Shown: positions 36,371-48,991, counted from the first letter of the stretch. The stretch: 64,000 nucleotides of DNA from Sciurus carolinensis (GCF_902686445.1 NC_062213.1:6879241-6943240); one strand, 5' to 3'. A program made the numbers and translations. Notes: generated from the sequence alone by a model not told the origin.

Positions 36371-37439
36371 GTAAGATGGCTTTTCCTCTCGCAACACACC
36401 ACGATGCCACACTCAGAGAGCTGAGAACACTGGGGAAGCCCTGGGGTAGGACTCTGGTGGGTGCTCTTCACAGGCCACGCTGCTCCTGTTGGTCCTGCAG
36501 GTGTTCTGCCGGGAGTAACCGCCCTTCCGCACTCAGTTCAATCAGAGTGCCCTCCATCCTTTCCCCAGATGCAATTCACTCCCGACGCTCTCTCCACCTC
36601 AACCTTCCTCTCCACAGTAACCCATCCCCATGTTCTCCCAGGAAACTTCTCGGTCAGGAAAGTTGCTTTTTCATATCCATTGAGAATGTGAGGTGCTTTG
36701 AGACCCATTCATGTGATACTGGCAGCCACACCCCGGGTTTGCTGAGTTCTCCTCTGCCCCCGAGACACCGCACCATGTGCTGTGTAAGCTCTCACTGGCT
36801 CCATGTTCCACTCCTTCCTTCTGCAGCCCTTGATGTGTGACTTTTCATTTTCTCCCACAAAGTCCATTTCCTTATTCATTGATTAGAGTGGGACATGTGA
36901 CTTAATTGGGCGAATGGTATGTTAGTAGACATAGCCCATGTTAGCCCAAGGGAAGGATGGCATGAAACCCAAGACTATAAAGGATTGTTAATAAGAGTAA
37001 AAAGGACCCAGACACATGCGAAATCTATAATGCTTTGAGCTGCAGGACTCAAAGATGTTAAAAGGTCATTATATCTTTGTATGTAGGTTCAAGGTTACCA
37101 GTAAAATTTATAAAGGTGCTTTGTCATATCTGACATAATGATGGTGACATTTGTGCAAAAATATGAAGAAAAAAACAGATTAATAAAACTTATGAAAAAG
37201 AAGTACAAAATGAAGTTCTTTAATTTCAAGACTTATTAACCTGCTAAACCAAGAATAGTAGTAATAATAATAATAATAATAACTATAATGCTGTCCAAGA
37301 ATCAGCATAGACATATAGATTAAGGGAACAAAAAAGAAATTTCAGAAATGGGAGGTCACATCACAGTTAATGGATTTTTAAAACTATCATGTTAATTCAA
37401 TAGAAAAAATAATCATCTTTTAAATAAGTGTTTCCTTAG
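36371..37439. other. Unassigned sequence including the longest non-repeat frame
   Basis: A 154-codon plus-strand frame (36376-36840) is Ser/His/Pro/Leu-rich and lacks any recognised domain, splice context or signal peptide. A second 76-codon frame overlaps it in another phase. I regard both as chance. An (AAT)n microsatellite lies at about 37258-37282. Confidence 0.45.
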
Positions 37440-38110
37440 TGTGTGAATAGATGGAGAAGGAAAATTTTCAGGTCTTAACTCACAACGTACAGAAAAAAGT
37501 CTTGAAATGGATCAAAAACCCAAAGATAAAATATAAAACTATAAAATACGCAGGTGCAAGCACAGGAGGAAATCCACAAGCTACGGTGAGAATTAATTTC
37601 TTAGATGAAGCAATAAAGTGTAAATCATATAAAAGGGACGAATTGGATTTCATACAAATGTAAAATCTCAGCTCTTCTAATGTCGTGGTGAGAAAGTAAA
37701 AAGCGATCTGCAGTATGCAAGAAAATCTACTCAATTCATACATGCAACCAGGACTTCTGTCCAGAAATGAAGAGCTCTTCCAACTCAATTAGAGGATGAT
37801 TTCCTGGTTAAAAAGCAGCCAGTGGACAGCCCTTCAAAACATACACTCATGATTGATAATCATATGGAAAAACACTCAGAGTTATTGATCCTCAGGTAAA
37901 TGCAAACTGAAACCACGAAGAAAAAGAGTTATTCATCTCCAGAATGACTGGAATTTAAGACCCATGTAATCCACGCAGTTGTAAGATAGAGAAATTGCGA
38001 TGTTCACAGGTTGTTTTTTGATAGTAAAATGATGCAGCTCTTCTTGAAGACTGTCACTTGTCTCTAAAGTTACAAGTACCTGAGGGTCTGACCTGGTGAC
38101 CCCACCACTG
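37440..38110 (+). mobile_element. Old LINE-1 (L1M-type), ORF2 C-terminal part
   Basis: The plus strand carries the region upstream of the L1 ORF2 end in decayed form: ACAGAAAAAAGTCTTGAAAT...GATCAAAAACCCAAAGATAA, then ATGAAGCAATAAAGTGTAAA, then TTCATACAAATGTAAAATCT, then GCAAACTGAAACCACGAAGA. Order and wording match the ORF2 segment around residues 950-1150 of L1. No usable frame remains; the 70-aa frame at 37451 is part of it. Confidence 0.66.
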
Positions 38111-38533
38111 CTCTGCCTTAGTACCGAGTGCCTGGTGTCGTGCTGAGCTGAGGACCAGACACATGTCCTTGACTTCTTAGGACTTCAGGCAACACGACTG
38201 TAGAAGCAGAAGATCATTTTCACTTGCTTTCTTGGCTCCTTTTCCTACATGTCCTAAAAAGACATAACAGCTGCTAATGGAAGAATTAACATTAGCAATT
38301 TTAAAAAATCACCAGTGAATATGGTGAATATTTTACAAGCCTGAGAAAATGGATTCAGTCTGGCCTCATGCCACCAAAAGTTCTATACATGTCTCAGTCT
38401 CCTGGTTTCACTTTGGAGCAAGAAATTAAACATTTGTCCTGTTGTGAGTTTCTGTTTCCTAAGAGGAATGTGCATTTCCTGCTGAGTTGATTCCTGGCCT
38501 TCTCTCCTCCTCCTCCGTCTCTGTCTTTGTCTT
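38111..38533. other. Unassigned sequence
   Basis: No repeat or exon is recognised. A (CTC/CTT)-like patch lies at about 38500-38535. Confidence 0.4.
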
Positions 38534-38544
38534 AATGTTCTTCT

Positions 38545-39137
38545 ATTTTTTTCGTTAATTTTTACAGACGGTATTTTGATTCTTTGTGGACAAATGGGGT
38601 ACAACTTTGTGTTTCTATGGTTGTGCATTCATGTAATCCTATATGTACACAGGGTAATGCTGTCTGTCTCATTCCACCATCTTTCACATCGCCCCCCCAT
38701 TTACCTCTACATAATCTAAAGTTCCTCCATTCTTCTCTTATCCCCCACCACCCCACCCCCATAATGTATCACATCCACTTATCAGGGAAAACTTTGGTTC
38801 TTTGGGATTGGCTTATTTTACTTAGCATGATATTCTCCAATTCCATTCATTTACCTGCAAACGCCACAAGTGTATTCTTCTTTATGACTGAATAATATTC
38901 CATTGTGTATATATACAGTTTCATTATCCTTTTGTCTGTTGAAGGGCATCTAGGTTGGTTCCACAATCTTGTTATCGTGAATTGAGCTGCTATAAACATT
39001 GATATGACTGTGTTACTATAATATGCTGATTTCAAGTCCTTAGGGTATAAATTGAGGAGTGGAAAACTGGGTCAAAAGGTGGGTCCATTCCAAGTTTTCT
39101 GAGGAAACTCCACACCGCTTTCCAGAGTGGCTGCACC
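38545..39137 (-). mobile_element. 5'-truncated LINE-1 with 11-bp target duplication
   Basis: The insertion is flanked by AATGTTCTTCT (38534-38544 and 39138-39148). On the minus strand it contains the last part of ORF2 (39137 down to about 38790, including WNQPRCPSTDKRI and MEYYSVIKKN), the L1 3'UTR with a G-rich tract (complement of 38690-38765), and a degenerate A-rich tail at left (38545-38575). The reading frame is broken (an in-frame stop follows the AFAGK stretch and others precede it). The tail is no longer pure A, so it is somewhat older than the copies at 20.0 kb and 49 kb. Confidence 0.88.
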
Positions 39138-39148
39138 AATGTTCTTCT

Positions 39149-42100
39149 TTATCACCTTCTCCTCTTCATCTGCATCCCCAACATTTGTTAGTTTTCTTTT
39201 CTTTTACTTTCTCAGTGTATTACTTATATTTTATTGCACTTCTCTTCTTCACTAGGTTTTCTCTCTATGTAAATTCCAACAACAAATCAATGAAGTTTCT
39301 GTAAGCTGTATTCCTAAGCGGATGGAACGTATTTCCCCTTCACACAAGGACAGCTCACAAATGCAGTCCTCACACAGTTCAGAAAGCGGTCCCCCGTCTC
39401 TGCACCCGCGCGGTCCCTCCACCCTGCCTTCCCCGGTGCTCAGAGCTTTTGCTCAACACGTTCAGAGCGGGATTCACTGCTTGCATCCCAAGAACCACTA
39501 CTTTTCTTCATTGTTTGTGACTCGAATTATTGTGACACTCAGAATTCTGTCAAGAGGTAAAAAAAATTCTTCTTTGTTAGGTAAATAAAGGACATTTTTT
39601 CCTGTTGTGAGTTATTAGAGCAAAAGGATTTGTGCTTATCTTGTCATGAAGACAATAAGCATTATATTAGAAGAAATGGCAAGTAAGAGCGACTTTGCCA
39701 CAGTTCTCCGGGTGAACTGTCGGTGCACCATCATCCACACCTCTGCTGTCTCTCTGAGATCCCCGCAGTGTTTTAAATACACGGCCCTACTCTCTGTGTC
39801 CCACGTGACTCAGAGGAGCTAAGTCTCTTCTCCAACTTGGAATCCACCTGAGCAGGACAAATCCATTACTACAGTCAGTAACGTGATGAGTCACGTGACT
39901 TAATCCTTCAAGAGTCCCCAGGAAGCCCTGCATGCACAAACTTGGAGAAGCCTTTCATTTATTTATCTCTGTGGGCCTCTAATTCTCAGTGTGGACTCAG
40001 GTATGCACAGAAGACATGGGACCTCTTAAAGACTAATTTCTTTATATATTTCCTGCCCTCACTAACCAGGACAACCTTGAAGAGAGGGACTTTTATTATT
40101 TTTTTAAGTATTGTGAATAGGACTTAGTATTATTTCTAAAATTACAGAGCTTATTATTAGAAAATCAGGGATAGCAACTACGCATATTTATTTTATGATA
40201 CATCTGTGAAATACAATGCTATTTAGAATCGAAGGTATCAAGAGTGAATAATCACAAACTTCACACTTTAGAGAATGTCCCAGCTTATATGTTATTTCAT
40301 GAACTGTCCTATTTTACTCTTGAACGAATCACCAAATCAGTATTTATCGACCGAGTTCTATGTATCTGGAAAAGAGCAAAGTTCTGAGAAAATGAGGTTG
40401 AACAGATACCTGGTATTTTTTATAGAGAAAACATGAGTGAAGCAGCCACTGGGTCATGGGTGTTGTTGAAAAGGTACCAGGGAGGAGAGCGTACGTGACC
40501 GCCAGTGAGCTGGTGAAGGAGCTCGGCAAGGCTTCATGCACTGAGATCCTAAGGGCGAACAAGAATACCACGGAGGCAAACAGGACCAGGGGAGTGTTCT
40601 CACATACAGCCCCGGGTTCGGGAGGGATGTGCTGAAAGTGAAGGTCTCACTGTTCCCCTGCAGGAGGCCATAGGAGAGGCTGTGGCGTGAGGAGGGTGAT
40701 AGTTAAACTGGCTTCATTTCCTGGAGGAGGAAAAGGAGACCTGGAAAGGTTGAAGGAAGAAAGCCAAGGACCTGGGAGTTCAAGACCAGCCTCGACCTCT
40801 GACTTTTGCCGCTATTTCACTGCACGCTGTTGTGTTCGAGGCGTGGCTCACCTCTCAAGGAACTCAGCACACGGGCAAAAGCAAGGACTGCAGAAAGGGA
40901 AGAGCTTGGTGAGGTGGAGCCAGGAGGGGTCAGGGCACGTGGAGGGGCAGGGCTGTGCGGCCAAGGGTGAGCAGAAGGCTCTCAAGAAGACAGAAGGTCT
41001 ATGCACCAAAGCCTGATGATTCAAGGACAGTTTACAATGTCATTTATGTTCTTTAATCCAAATCAAGGTAAGTTTCAAGAGATAACCACAGGAAAGGTGG
41101 AGCAAATGAAGGTCACGGCCATTGGGCCATTGCAAAACAGGCTCCTCGAGAAGAAACTCGGCAATAGCTTTGAAGGATGTGACCAAAGAGAAGAGAGAAA
41201 AGGAACTCTGGAGGAAGACATTGGTTTTCAGAACTGATACCAGCAAGCAACTTCAAAGCTTCCATTTTCTCACTTAATGGGATCTCTTAGAGCAGAAGAT
41301 GTGAGGATAAAAAGCAAAGAAAAAAGAAATATGGTTAATTAGGGAGTGATGAGAATCTTGCAAAAAATAGCAATGTCAAAAATTGGATTAAACACTGTGT
41401 CCTTGAGAAATAAGACCATATCCAGATGAGAATAGCCAAATGACAAGCCCTCAGTGGAGTAATTAAGAGAACTAGTTAATGCCATTACAGAGCACTTAAT
41501 GTTACTTGGCAGATGTGTGGGATACCTACGTAATGCCAAAGAGCGAGAAGAAAGAGCAAGAGCGAGTACACCAAGCACATGCGCCTGTGTGTGCAGATAG
41601 AAACAGCACTCCTCCCCGCTCTCTGAGGTCAGTGGGGCTGGCGATTTGTGTCACTTCATGCAGTCTGGGTGGCGAGCATCTCTTGATGATGAACTTCAAG
41701 AACAGCAGCAAACATTTTCCTTTATTAAACACTTTTTTATTTGCTTTTTTATCAAACTTGGAAATCAATGTCCCCTCAGTTATTGCATAGCATAATTTCA
41801 GTCCTTTAAAAACAGATTTTGCTAATATTAAATGAGTTTTTAGGGTTTTTTTTTCACTTTTAAAGCAGAATTTATCGACCCTGATATTGAATTTCCTTGC
41901 TTTGCATTTGTAAAGCTGAATATTTTCCCTAAGCTTGATTCCAGTATCTGTTTAATAAGTCACTTGCTAGAATGTGACAGTCATTAAAGGTTTTGTTTTC
42001 AGTTTACAATCTCAATACATCATGCACGATGACATTTTGCAAGTGTGCAGAAGGTTGGCGAGCCTGATGAAAGAGGGAACGAGAGACTGAGAAGGGAGGG

Positions 42101-42206
42101 CATGAAGGCCAGATGCTTTTGCCAGGGGGGACCAGACTCACGGCATGTTGACCACATATTTCAAGCCAGGTGTTCTCCATGGTTTGCCCTTTTTTAAATG
42201 TACAAC
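39149..42206. other. Unassigned sequence, 3 kb
   Basis: No exon, RNA gene or firm repeat is recognised. A 30-bp phrase near 40767-40797 (GGGAGTTCAAGACCAGCCTC) is identical in type to the B1/Alu internal region but too short to call an element. 40640-41000 is purine-rich with a 109-aa frame lacking a domain. Confidence 0.42.
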
Positions 42207-42567
42207 TGTTTTGATTTGCTTGTACTGCTATAACCAGTTGCCCAAGAATAGGTAATCTATGGAACATAGATTTATAAGAGTTCTGGGTCTGAGACTTTCA
42301 AGGTCAAGGGACCCACATCTGGTTTTCCTGTGCATTATCCCATGGTGAAAGGCAGAAGGATACAGAAGCACAGACTCCCGAATCAAACTCATCCTTCAGT
42401 GAGCACCCCCTTCTGCCATAACCTACTACTGCTGTGATGACAGCATTAATCCACTGCCAAGGGGAGATCCCTGGTGACCTGCCCGTTGAAGACACCACCT
42501 CGCAACACTGTGGTATTGGGGATCAAGTCTCCAACACAAGAACTTTGGAAGGTATTTAAACCATAGC
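42207..42567 (-). mobile_element. MLT1-type solo LTR, minus strand
   Basis: The plus strand reads TGTTTTGATTTGCTTGTACT...GCTATAACCAGTTGCCCAAG at the left and ends GGAAGGTATTTAAACCATAGCA, which is the complement of an MLT1 LTR. The middle (CTTTCAAGGTCAAGGGACCC, ATTAATCCACTGCCAAGGGG, GGGGATCAAGTCTCCAACAC) keeps the family's order. Confidence 0.74.
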
Positions 42568-42594
42568 AATAGCATAGCTCAATCACGTATGAAT

Positions 42595-42720
42595 GATCCA
42601 ATTATCATCATTCCCATTTCACAGATGGGTAAAGTTATTTCCAAAATGTAAATTCATCATCCATACAGAAATAATACCAGCCAAAACTGAATTTGAATTC
42701 ACTCTAACAGCATGTTTTTA
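42595..42720 (-). mobile_element. MIR relic, minus strand
   Basis: CATTCCCATTTCACAGATGG, then CTGAATTTGAATTCACTCT, corresponds to the complement of a MIR (CATTTTACAGATGAGG ... GGATTCGAACC). Short and diverged. Confidence 0.5.
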
Positions 42721-45444
42721 ACAAAATTAAATGAATTTTTATTTTATTATGAATATTATTTTTCAAATATTAAAAACATCATCAGACTGACACAAGGAAT
42801 GATCTGTAAAGACTCCTCTTTTGCCTGCTTCTTCTGTAATGTATCATATCCTACTTTGTGAAATAAAATGTTTGGACTAGATGATATTAAAGTCCCTTTC
42901 AATTCTAGAATTTTATGATAATTACTTGGATTTTGGCACCCAGAATATAATCAAGAAATCTATTAAGTACCAGATACCACCATCTATTAAGTGCCAGTTG
43001 CTAGGATGTAAAGATGAAAGTCAGTGTTATTACATCTCATGAGTTCATAAACTTAGGTTGATGAGAGTCATTGGAGGGGAAAGAGCAAGAAGCCAATGCA
43101 GACTGAAGTTCCCAAGGAAACTCAGGAAATAAGATCAAGACCTACCTTCAACCACCTTCAGGTGGCCATAAAGTTGAACATAATGATATCAGATGAAGCA
43201 GGACCCATAATGCTCTGTCAAGTGCATATTCTCCAACTCCAAACAGGAAAATGCAGTTTTCCCTGGGCCATTGGGTCTTCACTTTTGAAGGCCCCTGTGT
43301 GACCAAAAACTTTCCTTAAAAAATTTTTATGCTTTTATTTTGTTAATCTGATTTCTGCTACATGTGTGTCACCCATCAGCCTTATAAGGGATAAAGATTT
43401 TCTTGTTCTGTCCTATAGCTACATAAATTAACATAAAATTTCTACTCATCATATTTTTAAACACTAAAACTTTTAGAATTTTACTAATCCAGTTTACTTA
43501 AATCAATATATCTGAGTATTATCATGTAAACGTGTAACCAATCCAAACTCATTAATGAGGCATATGACATTATTCTTATCAGTATATATTTGAAATCCAG
43601 TTTGCCAAATACGTCTCCACCTACCCCGTCCCATTCCCAGTATTCAATGTCCACATGTGTCTGCAAGATCAACAGCACAACTCTAGAAGTGATAAAGCAA
43701 TTCTGTGTGAATATCTAATTGAGCATGATTTTTCCAATGCAATAAACAAAATTATGGCACTTGCCCTCCCATTCTTCCAATAAAATATATATTTTCCCTT
43801 CCACTTTAATATATTTTAGTGTTCCACTTTAGTAAGAATCAGGTGAGAATTATTGAAAATCCTTTTGCAAACTCATGAAGAGGGAGATACTGTAATCTGG
43901 ACAATTGTTAATAAAAGCCTACATTTAAAAGTCAGCAATACCTCTAACATGATTGCCTTTGAATCCTGATCCAACAGACAGAGTGATAGAGGAAGCTGCT
44001 GAACAGTTACTGGTCAGGTTGCATGATGTAAGGAGCACACATCAGCTCCAGATGTTCACTCTTGCCTCCTTTCTCTGCCCTCCTGTGTCTCCAGCTCCTG
44101 GCATTGGGATGTCCTCACAAGCCCCCCTGAGTGGTCAGAGCCAGCTGTGGGTGCCTCTAGGAGTACAGAACGGTTCTGCAACCTTCTGGTAGCCTCCCAG
44201 CACCACCTATCTCCTGTGCCAGCGGACCAGATCTGACAAGCAAGTACTCCATTACCAAGTCTGATACCCTACCATCGTGCCCATTCTTCTTCTCATTGTT
44301 ATTATCATAGGAACCTGATGACACTGACATAAATGGGGAGAAATAGCCTGCACAAAGTGTGTGCTGCTCAGAGCAAGAGTTCTCCTTTTCTGCTGCTTTC
44401 CCTAATGCAGCCTTGCATATTTCATGTTGTGCCTGGCCCATCAGACAGAACATTTTCTTGCTGACTGACAAGATTTGGGTATGGAGACATGTATCTTTCT
44501 TTTCCTCCCAAATTTACAAGCATCTGTGGAACAAGACAGAAAAAGACCCAATATCAGCTGTATTATTATCAAATAACAAGTTTTTTCGTAGATCCATGAC
44601 CAAATTTGCCAACTCCTGCACCTGACCTCTGACTGTCAGTCATCAGCAGAGGCTCACTGTGGGGCAGGCGTGAAGTAGAAGTTTCTTGCTTTTGATGACA
44701 ATGTGAGCAAGCTAGCACAAATTGCTCTGCAACATCCACAATTCTTGAAGCCCCCCCACCTCCTGTCCCAGCAACATCAGACAGCACCCATAGGTCTTCC
44801 TGTTCTGAGGCTCACTCTGCTTTACCCAGGACATGAGCCCCTGCCTGAGTCACTCAGTTGAGTGGTTGTCTCTGGTTCTACACTAGCCAATATCGCATGA
44901 TGTGTATGACTCATCTTTCTTCCTCCTCATGAGCTGGTGGAGTGAGGGGTACACTAGGCTAGCCCTAATGCTTTACCATCACTGAATCACAGAAAGAAGC
45001 CCGTCCAATCACACGCTGGTTCTTAGATTTCTGCTTGGAAATGACAGGCCATACTTCTGGTACAAGCTCATGAACCAAAGCAATCGCCAAATCCAGCACC
45101 AAAGGGATAAGAAGTACATCATCTAAGGCCCAGAGGAACAGACTCCTGGATGCATCCGGTGCACATAGTTAACAACCAGCACAAGTGGCAAAGCAGAAAT
45201 CAAGTTCCAATGCCTGTGAGCCCACAGCCTAATGTCTTAGGAGATAGTATGAGGGAACAAGGAAAGAATGGACTAGAAGACACCTGGGCTCCTTGCCATG
45301 CAGAACGTATCACGTAGCGAGTTATTTAACTGATGGCTTCCCAAGCTCAAGTTTCATTTGGTGGCTAATGAAATCAACTTTGATCTGAGAAGAAAGATTA
45401 CCCTCCTATTTTGATTCCTCTTCACTGACAGTGAAACCTTATGC
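42721..45444. other. Unassigned sequence, 2.7 kb
   Basis: No exon or RNA gene is recognised. 45120-45250 may be a MIR relic (CAGGCCCAGAGGAACAG-like wording). Overlapping frames of 64-104 aa near 43950-44790 have no recognised motif. Confidence 0.4.
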
Positions 45445-45790
45445 TGTGGGCTTAATGGTGTCCCACTAGGATTTATAATTGAAGCCCTAATCCACAATAC
45501 AATGATATTTGGAAGTGAGGGCTCTAGAAGATAAAGGTTCAGCGGAGCTTGAGAGTGGGACTCTCATGACGGGATTGGTGCCTTTATAAGAGACATTCTC
45601 TCCTCATGTGAGGAGAGAGAGAGAAGGCAGCTGCCTACAAGTAAGGAAGAGAGCTCTCACCAGGAAACTAAGTCTGAGGGCACCTTGATCTTAGACTCCA
45701 CTCTCTCCAAACTGTGAGAAAAGAATTCTTATCATTTCAGCATTTTGTTGTGGTACCCTGTGTGGAAAGATAGACCTGGAAAACATCTCT
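45445..45790 (+). mobile_element. MLT1-type solo LTR
   Basis: Landmarks: GGGCTTAATGGTGTCCCACT, TGAAGCCCTAATCCACAATA, GGATTGGTGCCTTTATAAGA, CTCTCACCAGGAAACTAAGT, GGCACCTTGATCTTAGACTC, CAAACTGTGAGAAAAGAATTC. This is a textbook MLT1 order, moderately diverged. Confidence 0.8.
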
Positions 45791-46910
45791 CTGCCCCTGA
45801 GTCACAGTTCCATCTTCTGGAAGTTGGACATTATCCACTGCACTCTCCCTTCCCCATATAGTTTTAGGGAGGAATGAGAATCAAATGAGATCAGGTCCTA
45901 GAATGTCCTCTGAGCTGCACAGAAACTGTATGAGTGAGGAGACTTTCTGTACATAGTGGTTTGGAGCCCCTTATTTTCCATCTAAGGAATTTTCTTCTTC
46001 CCAATTTTGGCCCTCTGCTGGTCTCCAGCCAACAATAAGCAGTGCTAGTGACATTAAGGACACTGATCAGTGCTGATGCCATAGGTTAAACAGCTGCAGC
46101 AGGACCAGCGAGAAGCCCCCTTGCCAATGCTACTGCTTAAACTGAATCGGCTTCCCCTGGGCTGCAGGAACACAGATGGGATTCCATCAGGACATCCATC
46201 CGTGGAGATGGCAGGCAGACCCGAGTCAGAAGCAGCTCCACCTTGATAACCCTGGGTGGCCATGGCCAAATCATGTAGCCTCTCTGCACTTGGGTGGAGA
46301 AAGCTGCTAAACTGTATGAACAGGATTTCTTATCTTACACACCTGTGAGGGGGAAAACCAGCCGCTCCACAACCTAAATGATTCATTTGTTTCCTGCTGA
46401 GGCCCAGGGACAATGCTATATCTGGTGGAAGGAGGTGAGCAGGCAGAGACTGAGACCCTGGGGAGCACTTGAGCATTGTCAGTGGATCCAGACCCGAGGG
46501 GATTTTGTTCTTTAGCAGTGCATTGTGCCTTAGTTCTTTCAATATTATGAATTGTTTAATGTGCTGGGGCAACAAAATACAAAATAGAACAGGCCCCTGT
46601 CCTCATGAGGAGAAGGAAACAAATCAAAGAAATAAATCAGATGTTCTACATATTCAGGTGCAGTGCATACCATGGAGGAGCATACGGGCAAATAAGGCAA
46701 GGATCAGAAGGATATAAAAGATGTGTGAGCAAGAACTTGATATTTATTAAGCAAAATAAGAAAGTTGATAGTCAATTTCAGATTTATTGGTCTTGGAAGA
46801 TTTTCCAACAAATTTTAAAAAATGTTTTGCTGAATCTTAGATGTCATCTCTGACAGACAGGGTTTTGTCAGGTTTACATGAAATGAGGCAGGTGAAAGCT
46901 CATTGCAACC
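45791..46910. other. Unassigned sequence
   Basis: No exon is recognised. 46560-46620 has L2-like wording (GAACAGGCCCCTGTCCTCAT). Open frames up to 82 aa carry no motif. Confidence 0.4.
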
Positions 46911-47110
46911 TGAAATTACGAGAACGACTTCAAAACGTCAAGGTGAGTCAGACACGCCTCCTGCACCAGATCCAATCCTTCCTGATGAAATAACCCGCCA
47001 GCCACTCTTGCACCAGCACCACCTAAATAAAGCCTTGGAAACACATTGCAGAAGCTCGCGGAGTCTTGACTTCAACCCAACTTCTGCCTGGCATTCTTAA
47101 GTGGACTAAC
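46911..47110 (+). mobile_element. Possible plus-oriented LTR 3' fragment
   Basis: It starts TGAAATTACGAGAACGACTT and ends near GGACTAACA, with an AATAAA signal at 47026-47031 followed by about 80 bp that would be the end of R plus U5. The composition differs from its left flank. This rests on layout only: no family, target duplication or partner LTR is identified. Confidence 0.35.
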
Positions 47111-47129
47111 AGACACAAAGGTTTTGGAC

Positions 47130-47904
47130 TGTTGCTGTCTGCGGATATTTATTACCGCCTCCGGCAACAATTGCGTGGGTATTTATCAGTGGTGGACTGG
47201 AAACTGAGCTACTTCTATTTCTGAGCTGCTTCCTTCCTTGCTTGTTTATAGAGGATAGAGGAAATGAGGCTTACTTGCTTTGAGAGGAGAGAGAGAGAGG
47301 ATTTGCATAAGAGAGAAAGAGAGACTTTGCTTAAGAGAGAGAGACTACACTTTCAGAGATCTATATTTTCTTAGTTCTGCTGCTTCTTAAAGGTGTGTCC
47401 TGCATCCTGTGAACTAAGGGTGCGTCTATCTGAGGTGCTTCTTAGTGATGCGTCCCGCGTACTGCGGTCTGCCTATCTGTGATCTAGAGGTGTGTTCTCA
47501 GTTCTCCGCTCTGTGATTTGCCTTCCGCTGCTGCCTGCTGCCTCTCTCTGCGAGCTGCTTCTATCTGCTTGCTGCCTTCTCTTCTTCTTTTCTGCTAGTG
47601 ACTTCTCTCTGCTTCTTTCTGCTAGCTGCTGCTCCTTGCTGTCGTGCTCTGCTTACGGCCCACTTATATCACCTCCAGGAGGCGGAGAGTAGGGCCATGA
47701 CTCTTATGCAAAGATTAGGCAAGAAGCTAGATGTCCAAGCAGGCACGATTAGGAGTGCTGGAGAACACATGTGCATGCATTGTGTGCGTGGACGATAAAT
47801 CACCTGAGTGTGTGCTTATGTCAATTAACCTCCTCGCTGCCGACAACCTCTGGCTGACTGCCAGGCGCCATCCTGGCGCCGTCTGCATGGCACAGCCCCC
47901 AACA
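47130..47904 (-). mobile_element. ERV LTR, probably class II (ERVK/IAP-like), minus strand
   Basis: On the minus strand the segment starts TGTTGGGGGCTGTGCC and ends CCGCAGACAGCAACA (TG...CA), about 775 bp. The TGTTGGG start, a pyrimidine/purine-rich central part with many AGCAGAG and CTCTCT units, a TATA-like GATATAAGTG (47661-47670), and an AATAAA near the end (complement of 47148-47153) recall the layout of IAP-type ERVK LTRs. The immediate flanks (TTGGAC left, TTGTAG right) are only 4/6 identical, so a 6-bp target duplication is not proven. No gag or pol sequence lies on either side, so I call it a solo LTR. Confidence 0.6.
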
Positions 47905-48264
47905 TTGTAGGAGCACCAAGAACATCCAGGCCAGCTTCCCATTGCTCTCGGGAGCTGCGCCGCTCGAGGTTGACTGGAATCCTCATCATCCATGGGCGCC
48001 TGTCCCTCAATAATGAGTGGCAATGACTGCGCTACCCATCTGCCTCTGCTCCTCTCCTTAGTGACTCAAGGCCAACAGAAGGGAAGGTGACATTTATAAA
48101 GCAGTTCTGTATATGGAAAATGAAAGTCTAAACTTCAAGGAAAAAGCTTCTGTGAAGTTTCCATATTTTCCAAAGTATCTGAACAAATTTGTTCCTTAGA
48201 GAACGAAAAGAGAATGAGACGGTGGAGGGAAAAGCTAGTGGACTAGTCCTCTCAGAGGCCTGAA
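47905..48264. other. Unassigned sequence
   Basis: Nothing recognised. It is relatively G/C-rich to about 48010, which might be the far flank of the adjacent LTR insertion. Confidence 0.4.
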
Positions 48265-48580
48265 GAGAAAGCTACAGACGGGGCAGTTTAAACACCAAGA
48301 CTTATTTTCTTACAGTTTGGGAAGCTGGAAGGCCAAGGGCAAGGTACAGGCTGTCTGGTGTCTGGTGAGGGCTCTCCTCTCGGTCACAGGGCGACCCTCC
48401 TGCCCTGCCCTCACTACTGCCTGCCAGGCACCTTCTCAGTACCAGTCAGTGGATACCAAACGTGTTACACAAGGGCTCTGCCACTGTGACCTCCGTCACA
48501 AGCCCCATCTCTAAATACAGTCACATAGGGGGTTGGACTTTAAAATTCGAATTTTAGGGCAACAGAATTCAACCCACAAC
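48265..48580 (-). mobile_element. MLT1-type LTR, minus strand
   Basis: The plus strand reads GGGGCAGTTTAAACACCAAG, CTTACAGTTTGGGAAGCTGG, GTGTCTGGTGAGGGCTCTCC and CCCCATCTCTAAATACAGTC, ending AATTCAACCCACAACA: the complement of an MLT1 LTR. Confidence 0.75.
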
Positions 48581-48991
48581 AGCTGGTCAGCCTATACATA
48601 TACATAGAGAGCTCACTGAAAATTTTGTTAATGGTTTTGACGTGAGAGCAAACTAAATTTTTTTTCCTTCTGGAAATATCATTTGCAAAAAAGAAAGAAA
48701 GAGAAATCTTTCTACTGATGTCTGAATGTTTACCATCAGTATGTGCTTTTGACAGATGAGATAACACATTTCAGGCAGAGAAAGAAATTTGAAAGTTCAT
48801 TTTGACCTTAAAAATTGATATTTAATGAATTAATTATATAGTATTAAAATCCTATTCTTCTTGTGCATTTACATTTAATTTACAAATCATTTATTTTCTG
48901 TTTGTAAATCCAGAAAATATTAACAAAGTTTTTAAGTAACATCAACAACTTAAAAAAGGTTCATCATGTTTCAATTTTTATTTATTGATTT
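48581..48991. other. AT-rich unassigned flank of the full-length L1
   Basis: No repeat recognised. The last bases form the L1 target site. Confidence 0.45.

Noticed and set aside
36376..36840. 154-codon open frame, the longest outside repeats
   Set aside because: Low-information Ser/Pro/His/Leu composition, an overlapping frame in another phase, and no domain, splice context or promoter signal.
40767..40797. B1/Alu-like phrase GGGAGTTCAAGACCAGCCTC
   Set aside because: Only about 30 bp match and no head, second box or A-tail is visible; insufficient for a SINE call.
47492..48023. Cys/Ser/Leu-rich frames on both strands
   Set aside because: They lie inside the LTR and arise from its CTGCTT/CTCTCT-rich core.
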